DNA of 43,981 bases from Richelia sp. CSU_2_1 (GTDB lineage: Bacteria; Cyanobacteriota; Cyanobacteriia; Cyanobacteriales; Microcoleaceae), in the NCBI GenBank assembly GCA_012034575.1, contig JAAUPF010000038.1:1-43981 (forward strand), in the 5' to 3' direction. The stretch's first letter is position 1, and each line of letters begins with the position of its first letter. Positions 33,241-39,528 of this stretch are shown piece after piece. The position numbers and the translations under genes are program-made. The notes under the pieces are model-generated. The model had not been told where the DNA came from and ran no database searches. It saw only the letters and a list, made by a program, of their open reading frames with translations.

Positions 33241-33734
33241 ATTCCCCATCTACCCCCGAACCAACTTTGTCCTGGTACGACCTGCCAGCCGAAGTCAAAC
33301 GGTTGTTAATTGCAGCAACTGATAGCTGGGAAGATACTGCTAAGTCTCAGGAATACATCCATCAAGCACTAGCGATTTCCGATCGCTCTCTGGATGTATT
33401 TATTGCAGCCTACCGGTATTTTTTCTACAAACACAATGATGCTGCTGCATTGCAAATGGCTCAGGGGGCGATCGAGCAAGTCCGGCATTTAGAAAAGCTT
33501 CCCCAAGACTGGGACGAATTGGCACCAATTCTGAGCAGTCGCAAAGAAGAAACCAACATCCGTTTGTATCTCAGTGCTTATTCTGCTTCGGGATTGGTTC
33601 TAGCACGAATGGGCGCGATCGATCGAGCAAAAACGATCGCTACCCGCGTGAACGACATTGACAATAAACGAGAGTTTGGAGGAGCTACGGTGTTAAGTAT
33701 TCTGACTAACTCTGAAAATGAGGAGGAAGATTAA
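33225..33734 (+). CDS. TPR-like helical protein of a nif-type accessory cluster
   Basis: 169 residues, all helical, with tetratricopeptide-like packing: YIHQALAISDRSLDVFIAAY, RYFFYKHNDAAALQMAQGAI, and RLYLSAYSASGLVLARMGAI, then AKTIATRVNDID and a short acidic tail (ENEEED). I have the impression of similar TPR-like proteins beside nitrogen-fixation genes in other bacteria, but cannot confirm this by search. First gene after conserved element copy 2; the cupin gene follows 17 bp later, so they form an operon. Molecular function unknown; a protein-binding scaffold is likely. Confidence 0.65.
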   Translation: MQICVNSPSTPEPTLSWYDLPAEVKRLLIAATDSWEDTAKSQEYIHQALAISDRSLDVFIAAYRYFFYKHNDAAALQMAQGAIEQVRHLEKLPQDWDELAPILSSRKEETNIRLYLSAYSASGLVLARMGAIDRAKTIATRVNDIDNKREFGGATVLSILTNSENEEED

Positions 33735-33751
33735 CTGCGATCGAAACAGCT

Positions 33752-34363
33752 ATGAAATACCGAGATTTATTGGTCACAGAAGACGGGCAGTGGCAGGTTT
33801 GCAAACCTGCTAGAGAATGGGATTTGCTGCGCACTCCCTATCGCTTTCACCGTTTTTTGACGGAAGTTGAAGATGTGCTAGAAGACGCTATAGAGGAGAC
33901 GAATTGTTTGTCTCAACTGCGGCTGCTGGTGCGCAGGTTAATCACCAATTCCTATTGGATTCAAACGCAGTATGCCGAACCCAACCCCACAACGGGAAGC
34001 GGGACGATCGTCCTTTACGATGAAATTGGCTACCCGCTGACAGTGCAAATTTCCACCTACTTACCGGGCGCGAAATCTTCAATTCACAATCACGGAAATT
34101 GGGGGGTTGTTGCGGTACTGAAAGGGGAAGAAAAAAACACTATTTGGAAGCGGACTCCCGATCCGCAGTTTCCAGATTGGGTAGAACCAACCGCGGAGGG
34201 AATCTTGTTACCGGGAGATATTATTAGCTTTACTCCCGAGGCAATTCACTCGATAGAAGCTGTTGGTGAGGAAACGACTGTTACTTTCAGTATCTACGGT
34301 GAAACTCACCATTCCAAACGTTTTGAATTTGATGTCATTAATCACACTGCCAAAATTTTCTAG
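33752..34363 (+). CDS. Cupin-domain protein (cysteine dioxygenase-like fold)
   Basis: 203 residues with one metal-binding cupin: motif 1 TYLPGAKSSIHNHGNWGVVA (His-x-His, then the Gly-rich turn), VLKGEEKNTIW, and motif 2 LLPGDIISFTPEAIHSIEAV with the third His. This resembles cysteine dioxygenase/thiol dioxygenase-type single-domain cupins that use Fe(II) and O2, but the substrate is unknown. The N-terminal ~75 residues are a helical cap. It follows the TPR-like gene by 17 bp. A metal-dependent, O2-using enzyme next to Fe-S regulators fits an oxygen-related theme (inference). Confidence 0.75.
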   Translation: MKYRDLLVTEDGQWQVCKPAREWDLLRTPYRFHRFLTEVEDVLEDAIEETNCLSQLRLLVRRLITNSYWIQTQYAEPNPTTGSGTIVLYDEIGYPLTVQISTYLPGAKSSIHNHGNWGVVAVLKGEEKNTIWKRTPDPQFPDWVEPTAEGILLPGDIISFTPEAIHSIEAVGEETTVTFSIYGETHHSKRFEFDVINHTAKIF

Positions 34364-34491
34364 CAGTTGTCGGTGCATCGAAAACAAAGAATCAAGACCG
34401 ATCGTGCAACGCTGGCGATCGCAATAACTGCAACAGGTTATTGATGCACAAATCCTGTCTGAATTCCCGATCCTTTTATTCAGAAAATATC

Positions 34492-34740
34492 ATGTCAGAA
34501 CAACGCCAAGAACTATACCTCGATTTAATCGATCGACTGATCAAATGCCCTAACGGAAAAGAACCGGATGTTTTGGACAGCCAGCGGGATTTGCTGGATG
34601 AAGGATTTGTCAAAACTTTGATGCAAGTCGCAACAATGATGGCGCATCAAAATAATGAAGATGGCGCAAAGTTTCTGATTTTCTTAGCCCGGCAATTGAG
34701 TAAAGAAATGGGTTTGTACCCTGAAGCTGTACCGGAATAA
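34492..34740 (+). CDS. Small helical protein (cyanobacterial, unknown function)
   Basis: 82 residues from ATG 34492 (an upstream in-frame ATG at 34441 is less likely). The sequence LYLDLIDRLIKCPNGKEPDV, LDEGFVKTLMQVATMMA and GAKFLIFLARQLSKEMGL resembles the short helical domain found at the N-terminus of many cyanobacterial CHAT/TPR proteins, here alone. Role unknown. Same strand as the cupin gene, 128 bp after it. Confidence 0.65.
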   Translation: MSEQRQELYLDLIDRLIKCPNGKEPDVLDSQRDLLDEGFVKTLMQVATMMAHQNNEDGAKFLIFLARQLSKEMGLYPEAVPE

Positions 34741-34787
34741 TCGTGTTTTTACTTGCACCAGAACAGTAATTTTCAACGGAGGTGCTG

Positions 34788-35105
34788 ATGATTGCCGAAT
34801 TAAGCAAAACCGAAGCGGGAGAGGTGGCAATGGAGTTTCTTACCAACGATTTAGATATCTCAATTGACGATCGAGAGTGGTTTTCGGTGTTGGACGTGCG
34901 CCCGATCGGGGAAACTTGGTATGTGGTGGAAATTGGGATCGAAGGACTGCCGGATAAATGGGTGTTGCAAGTTTACGATACGCGGGAATGCGACCCCAGT
35001 TATACTTTTAGTTCGCCAATTAAAGCGACAGAATCTGATACTGGTTTGGAAGATATGCCAGAGGCGATCGCTCAAATTTTAATGGCGGAACGCAGCCATA
35101 ATTGA
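34788..35105 (+). CDS. Hypothetical protein
   Basis: 105 residues. The start ATG 34788 is 6 nt after GGAGG; a GTG at 34782 is within the same frame. The core (DDREWFSVLDVRPIGETWYV, VEIGIEGLPDKWVLQVYDT) looks like a small alpha/beta or beta-sandwich domain. I recognise no family. Acidic overall. It sits 47 bp after the small helical gene and probably belongs to the same transcript. Confidence 0.6.
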   Translation: MIAELSKTEAGEVAMEFLTNDLDISIDDREWFSVLDVRPIGETWYVVEIGIEGLPDKWVLQVYDTRECDPSYTFSSPIKATESDTGLEDMPEAIAQILMAERSHN

Positions 35106-35273
35106 TACAAATTAGTTTGGAGTGCGAACTGAAGTTCGTTCAAATTCGTTTGTGGTTTAGTTGATAGTAAAGACTTCAGTCTGCTCTGATAATGGGGGCT
35201 GAAGTCCACCCTAAAAGGGTCTTTGTGACCTATTTTTGACCTATTTCGTACTAAGAATTTACTCTGTCATACC

Positions 35274-35738
35274 ATGAGCAAACTACTCGCGATCGAACCC
35301 CCACAAGCCATACAAAATTGGTTGTTGGAACAAGGATTTAACCCAACGGATTTAGAACAGAAAGGCAGCAACGGCGATACTGCTTTGATGCAAGCTACCC
35401 GATCGGGCGAACTCGAAATTGTGCGATCGCTCGTCGAAGCAGGTGCGGTTGTGAATGCTAGAAATAATGATGGCAATAATGCTTTGTGGTTTGCTTGTTT
35501 TCGCGATCGCCACGATCTGATTGACTTATTGGTTAATGCTGGAATTGATATCAACAATCAAAATGATAATGGGGCTACCGCACTGATGTATGTTGCTTCG
35601 GCGGGCAAGATAGAAATGGTGCAAGCTCTTTTAGCCGCTGGTGCTGATTCGCAATTAAAAAATCTGGATGATTTTCGGGCGATCGATTTTGCAGGAAACA
35701 TCGAAATTCTCAGGATGCTGAAGTATGTTGTCGTCTAG
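35274..35738 (+). CDS. Ankyrin-repeat protein
   Basis: 154 residues with about four ankyrin repeats: GDTALMQATRSGELEIVRSL, VEAGAVVNARNNDGNNALWF, LINNQND-type turn at DINNQNDNGATALMYVASAG, and VQALLAAGADSQLKNLDDFR. No catalytic domain; a protein-binding module. Its last 14 bases overlap the start of the SagB-type gene in another frame, so the two are translationally linked and their products may interact (inference). Confidence 0.85.
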   Translation: MSKLLAIEPPQAIQNWLLEQGFNPTDLEQKGSNGDTALMQATRSGELEIVRSLVEAGAVVNARNNDGNNALWFACFRDRHDLIDLLVNAGIDINNQNDNGATALMYVASAGKIEMVQALLAAGADSQLKNLDDFRAIDFAGNIEILRMLKYVVV

Positions 35739-37062
35739 GACGATCGAAAATAAAGATCGCAATAAATACCACGAAGCTACAAAGCATTCGGCGATTTCGG
35801 TGCAAATCGATCCGAATTATGTGGATGCGACAACTCAACCTGCTGCTTTCAAAAGATACCCGAAATTTTTCCGCCGCTTTCCCTTAGAGTTAAACAATCC
35901 ATTGCATCGATTCTTATCCCTCACGAGCGCTATTACCTTTCAAAAACAATATCGCGATGGGATTCATTCTTTGCGAGTTCAACCCTCTGCTGGGGCGCTT
36001 TATCCTACGGAAATTTACGTGCAAATTCGGGGCATTAATGGGATGCTCGACGGTATCTATCATTTAGAGCCGGATAGCCGATCGATCGCTCTGATTTACG
36101 AACTGATTGACGATGGTTTGGAGGGGTATTTTAGCGACGATCGCCCGATTAAAGGCTGTATTTTTTTAGTGAGTTGCGTCTATTTTCGGTCGAGTTGGAA
36201 GTACAAAAATCGCAGTTTGCGCTATTGTTTTTTGGATAGCGGGCATCATTTAGGAGCGATCGAAGCGGCGGCTTGCGTGTCGAGTTATCCCTACCAATTG
36301 CTGTTCGATTTCGATCGCTTGGCCCTCAACGATGATTTGGGATTTGAGAATAAAGAATTTGTCGCGGCGGTGGCGATCGCGGGCAAAGCGAAAGATAATA
36401 AATCAGTGCGCAAGCTGCGATCGCCCTTACCTTTTGTTGCTGCTACTGACTATTTTGAACCCAATCTATTTATCGAAGAAGGCTGCAAACAAACTTGGGT
36501 GAAAAATCCAGAAAAACAGCCGATTCAAGTACCTAAATTTCCTTTTGAATCGAAGCGAATGCTGCAAGCAATTCAGCGGCGGCGATCGGCGAGAAAGTTT
36601 CATCCGAGTTCGATCGGCTTAGATGATTTCCTAACAGTTTGCAACGCCATGCAGCAACCGATTTCGAGCGAGAATGCTGCTGCTTTTGAGATTTATGCTG
36701 CGGTGCAACGGGTTACTGGGATGCAGTCGGGAATCTATCAAATCGGGGGTGGCGGCAACTATTGTTTAAAACAGGGAGATTTTCACGATCGCGCGGGCTA
36801 TCTTTGCATCAATCAGGCGATCGCTCGCGATAGTGCGGTGGTATTTTTTGTAGTGTCGGATTGTCGCAACTATCAGGTAGCTTTGCAGCAAGCAGGTTTG
36901 GTGGGACAGCGGATTTATTTGGCTGCTACCTATCTCAACTTTGGGTGCAGCGGCATCGGTGCTTTTTTCGACGATGAAACGCAAGCTTTTTTAGAAACTG
37001 ATCTCAATGTATTGTACGCGATCGCGATCGGGAATTTGTTCGATCGCGATCGGATAAATTGA
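35725..37062 (+). CDS. SagB/ThcOx-type nitroreductase-fold dehydrogenase
   Basis: 445 residues with two tandem nitroreductase (FMN) domains. The first has HRFLSLTSAITFQKQYRDGI and LRVQPSAGALYPTEIYVQI, the SagB/ThcOx signature; the second starts at IQRRRSARKFHPSSIGLDDF and ends with AATYLNFGCSGIGAFFDDE. Members oxidise azolines in RiPP synthesis or act as general oxidoreductases. No YcaO cyclodehydratase or precursor peptide is visible here, so a RiPP role is not supported locally. It overlaps the ankyrin gene by 14 bp. Confidence 0.85.
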   Translation: MLSSRTIENKDRNKYHEATKHSAISVQIDPNYVDATTQPAAFKRYPKFFRRFPLELNNPLHRFLSLTSAITFQKQYRDGIHSLRVQPSAGALYPTEIYVQIRGINGMLDGIYHLEPDSRSIALIYELIDDGLEGYFSDDRPIKGCIFLVSCVYFRSSWKYKNRSLRYCFLDSGHHLGAIEAAACVSSYPYQLLFDFDRLALNDDLGFENKEFVAAVAIAGKAKDNKSVRKLRSPLPFVAATDYFEPNLFIEEGCKQTWVKNPEKQPIQVPKFPFESKRMLQAIQRRRSARKFHPSSIGLDDFLTVCNAMQQPISSENAAAFEIYAAVQRVTGMQSGIYQIGGGGNYCLKQGDFHDRAGYLCINQAIARDSAVVFFVVSDCRNYQVALQQAGLVGQRIYLAATYLNFGCSGIGAFFDDETQAFLETDLNVLYAIAIGNLFDRDRIN

Positions 37063-37095
37063 AGAGTTCGATCGCGTCAGCCAAGCTGGCATTAG

Positions 37096-37114
37096 CCAGA
37101 AACCGGGTTTCTGG
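37096..37114. repeat. Dispersed palindrome, AACCCGGTTTCT family (copy 3, compact)
   Basis: CCAGAAACCGGGTTTCTGG is a perfect 9-bp inverted repeat around one base: the arms of copies 1 and 2 without the 35-nt centre. It lies in the 287-bp gap after the SagB-type gene. Farther on, AGCCAAGC (~37244) and GCTTGGCT (~37290) are also inverted. Confidence 0.75.
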
Positions 37115-37349
37115 AAAAAATCTGCATCTCAACTTATATTTATTAACTTTGGTGCAAAATTTCAGTTCGATCGAACACAATATTAGATCGCGTCCATCGA
37201 TTGCTGGTAATATTAAATGTAAGTGAAATAAAGTGTAACGTCAGCCAAGCGATCCGCAAGAAAGCAATCTCAGCGTCTCGATATTGTTAGCTTGGCTGTT
37301 GCTAATTTCTCTTAACTAACAGCATTCGATCGAAAACGATCTAAATCTC

Positions 37350-37718
37350 ATGTCTATCTTTAATTTAGGACCCGATGATTTGCCACCGAAGCAAATCGAA
37401 TTGGACGATCGCATTTTGCGCCGGCAACTAGATGCAACTCTGACTCAACGTTTTCAGGAACAGTGCGATCCCGCCAGCAAACAGCTACTTGACTTCTGCG
37501 ATTGGTGCGTCACAACAACAGCTAATGTTGTTACCTTGGCAATAGTTTGTCCCGATCGCGCTATGAATTGGCAAGTTCTCAACCGTGTTGTCCCCTTGGG
37601 CAATGTCATGGCACAGTTTTCTCAAGATGCCAAACTGCGGATTTACTCAACTCCGGATATGGTAGATCCATTTGAGATTCGCGTTGACGAACTGTCTGTT
37701 TATCACGATCGATCTTAA
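37350..37718 (+). CDS. Hypothetical cyanobacterial protein
   Basis: 122 residues, acidic-neutral, no signal peptide or membrane segment. Notable pieces: SIFNLGPDDLPPKQIELDDR, CDWCVTTTANVVTLAIVCPD with three Cys, and a beta-rich C-terminus (KLRIYSTPDMVDPFEIRVDE). I do not recognise a family. It is separated from the SagB-type gene by 287 bp and is probably its own unit. Confidence 0.6.
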   Translation: MSIFNLGPDDLPPKQIELDDRILRRQLDATLTQRFQEQCDPASKQLLDFCDWCVTTTANVVTLAIVCPDRAMNWQVLNRVVPLGNVMAQFSQDAKLRIYSTPDMVDPFEIRVDELSVYHDRS

Positions 37719-37830
37719 TGGTTGTAGAAACATTTACATCGCGATTTTCCGATCGTACCTGCGCTCGCGGGTAGCTTTGTCCAGATTTCTGTAAGCGGTA
37801 ATATTGCCAACTCCTATGGGAATTTTTCAG

Positions 37831-38010
37831 TCAGATTGCATCTTCCGATATTACTCGATACTCTAAAAATTGTTCCCCTCGGATAATCCACAATTTACCT
37901 GCAACTTCTGCGGCATCCAATCCGCGAATTAATATTTCTGCTGCTGCTTGCACATCTGGCAATTTCGCTTGAGAAGGCAAGCGCAGTACCGCAATTCCAA
38001 AATACAGCAT
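37831..38010 (-). CDS. Small hypothetical protein, 59 residues
   Basis: A minus-strand frame from ATG 38010 with protein-like composition: MLYFGIAVLRLPSQAKLPDV, then QAAAEILIRGLDAAEVAGKL and WIIRGEQFLEYRVISED. The pattern of a strand, an amphipathic helix and a strand suggests a real folded mini-protein. Family unknown. It starts just beyond the terminator of the next minus-strand gene. Confidence 0.5.
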   Translation of the reverse strand: MLYFGIAVLRLPSQAKLPDVQAAAEILIRGLDAAEVAGKLWIIRGEQFLEYRVISEDAI

Positions 38011-38024
38011 TTAGTCGATCGAAT

Positions 38025-38047
38025 AAGGCCGCATTAGCTGCGGCCTT
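38025..38047 (-). terminator. Terminator hairpin of the 112-residue protein gene
   Basis: AAGGCCGC (38025-38032) and GCGGCCTT (38040-38047), 8-bp GC-rich stem with 7-nt loop, 30 bp after the stop at 38077. The trailing T run is weak. Confidence 0.6.
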
Positions 38048-38076
38048 AAAATTAATATTACGATGAGAATTGCAAT

Positions 38077-38415
38077 TCAATCTTCATCGCGAGCGAGAAA
38101 AGTTTCTTCTAGTTTAGCGAGGTGAGTCCGATTTTCAATAAACCATTTGCGGCTGGCTGGAGCGAGTTGCTCCCAGATTACGTCAGGCGGGACGTTGGGC
38201 ATGGAATATTGATACCGCTGCCCCATCATTTTGAGATCGATAATAACAGCTTCAGACAAGCCAAATGCTTGCCAATTAACCGCGATCGATCGCCCGGACA
38301 AGCCTCCAGTCGGATCGTAAACGATTTGGGCAAAGCGAACTAAATCGGCAAAATGGGAATCTCTCAATCCGGCTTGAGGAATTAGTTGAGCCGGATCGCA
38401 ATCGCGTTCAGACAT
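38077..38415 (-). CDS. Hypothetical cyanobacterial protein
   Basis: 112 residues, soluble. The central part RFAQIVYDPTGGLSGRSIAV, then FGLSEAVIIDLKMMGQRYQY, and the C-terminus PPDVIWEQLAPASRKWFIEN look like a compact conserved protein. I do not recognise the family. It is transcribed in the same direction as the ArsC-like gene upstream, but with a repeat-containing gap of 276 bp. Confidence 0.65.
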   Translation of the reverse strand: MSERDCDPAQLIPQAGLRDSHFADLVRFAQIVYDPTGGLSGRSIAVNWQAFGLSEAVIIDLKMMGQRYQYSMPNVPPDVIWEQLAPASRKWFIENRTHLAKLEETFLARDED

Positions 38416-38421
38416 AAGTTA

Positions 38422-38451
38422 TAGCAGTTGACAGTTGACAGTTGACAGTTG
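38422..38451. repeat. Heptanucleotide tandem repeat (TTGACAG)n
   Basis: About four copies, the complement of the CAACTGT unit seen at 6669 and 30776. Confidence 0.75.
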
Positions 38452-38605
38452 AGGGTCGATCGTTATAGTATCCGAATCCAACCGTTTATGAAGTATGGAT
38501 TTTAGACCCTATTGATGAATTTTTGAATGTCCTATTGAATGTCCTAACCGATGTAGCGGTTGCTATGTAAAGGCAAAGTAGTAACAAGAATTAAGTACAG
38601 GATCT

Positions 38606-38643
38606 ATATGTAGGGTGCGCACTGCGCACCTTACCGCTAATAA
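38606..38643. repeat. Dispersed repeat with GTGCGCACTGCGCACC core
   Basis: Inverted copy of the element at 29332-29366. The core GGTGCGCACTGCGCACC-type palindrome can form a hairpin. It lies downstream of the ArsC-like gene. Confidence 0.65.
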
Positions 38644-38691
38644 TAATTTGTCCGTAAATCCTGTTTGAGTAAGTTTCAAAGCATCGAATAT

Positions 38692-39132
38692 TTACGGTGT
38701 GTTGTGGGCCGCCCTCGGGCAAGTTTCTAAGTCCTGTTGCTTCAAGCCATCGGCAAAAGCTTGCTGGCTGGAACGTACAGCAGTTAATCCCAACCAAGCT
38801 TCAATTTCATCGGTATTAAATCCTACTGCATAACGATCGCCGCTTTGAATCAAAGGCCGCCGAATTAACAGCGGATGCTCTATCATTAACTGCAATGCAG
38901 TCGCGCGATCGATTTGCTCCGGAATCACTTGCCCAGATTTAATTAATGGGGCTGTACGGTTGAAGCATTCAACCACTGGAAGTTCGCCCAAGAATTGTTG
39001 CAATTTATCTGCCGTCCACGCTTCTGTTAGCAGGTTGCGGGCATCTACAGTATGCCCCGCCGCTTCAAGCAATGCTTTCTGCTTTGTATTGTTAACACAG
39101 CCCGGTTTTTCGTAGAAAATAACATTTGCCAT
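38692..39132 (-). CDS. ArsC/Spx-family protein, nitrogenase-associated type
   Basis: 146 residues with a thioredoxin-like ArsC fold: VIFYEKPGCVNNTKQKALLE (active-site Cys12), LNTEAW-type turn at LLTEAWTADKLQQFLGEL, and the C-terminal HPLLIRRPLIQSGDRYAVGF. The KPGC-x-NNT start and the FNRTAPLIKSG segment match the 'nitrogenase-associated protein' subgroup of the ArsC family (TIGR01616 type), found near nif genes in diazotrophs and also in other bacteria. A third copy of the TTGAG...CTAAT site lies ~200 bp upstream. It is not a typical arsenate reductase. Confidence 0.8.
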   Translation of the reverse strand: MANVIFYEKPGCVNNTKQKALLEAAGHTVDARNLLTEAWTADKLQQFLGELPVVECFNRTAPLIKSGQVIPEQIDRATALQLMIEHPLLIRRPLIQSGDRYAVGFNTDEIEAWLGLTAVRSSQQAFADGLKQQDLETCPRAAHNTP

Positions 39133-39329
39133 AGCATTGAAAATCTACTGCGAAACTCTACTTTAATTTGACTAAATTATCAATTTGACTAAATTTTCCC
39201 TGTTCTGAATGTTGTTGCGATTGTCCCCACAGCGTAACGCCAAATAGAAAAGGGAAACTCAGTCAACTTGTTTCTGTTCGTACAACTAGCTTAAATCTTA
39301 CTGGGCCGATCGGGCAAAACAGGCTAGCC

Positions 39330-39354
39330 ATTAGAGTTGTACTCAATCTCTCAA
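39330..39354 (-). promoter_or_regulatory. Regulator-binding site candidate, copy 3, upstream of the ArsC-like gene
   Basis: On the minus strand: TTGAG (39354-39350), 4 nt, TGAGTACA (39345-39338), 3 nt, CTAAT (39334-39330). It lies 198 bp ahead of the ArsC-like start. A GTACCCCGACC stretch at about 39399 resembles the GTCCCC start of the 180-nt elements but is 54 nt, not 99-100 nt, away. The shared extended -10 is not found here. Confidence 0.6.
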
Positions 39355-39528
39355 ACTTAAGAATATTCAGTCATTCAAAATTGTTTGAGGTCGGGGTACG
39401 AGAATTATTTTCAGGAATTACGCAAAAAAAACTGGTTTCTCCGCAAAATTGTGGGTGTATAATCACGAGAGAGTGTAAAAGTAAGTCTTTTTAAAAAGAT
39501 TTTATGGGTGTCAGTTCGATCGAGTCCG
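39355..39528. other. Remainder of the gap between the ArsC-like gene and the 596-residue protein gene
   Basis: The whole gap is 39133-39528 (396 bp). Besides the site at 39330-39354 I see only AT-rich sequence and no gene. Confidence 0.4.

Noticed and set aside
35725..37062. RiPP (thiazole/oxazole peptide) cluster
   Set aside because: SagB-type enzyme alone; no YcaO cyclodehydratase, precursor peptide or exporter in the surrounding genes.
38692..39132. Classical arsenate reductase
   Set aside because: The active-site region and C-terminal pattern fit the nitrogenase-associated ArsC-like subgroup, and no ars genes are near.
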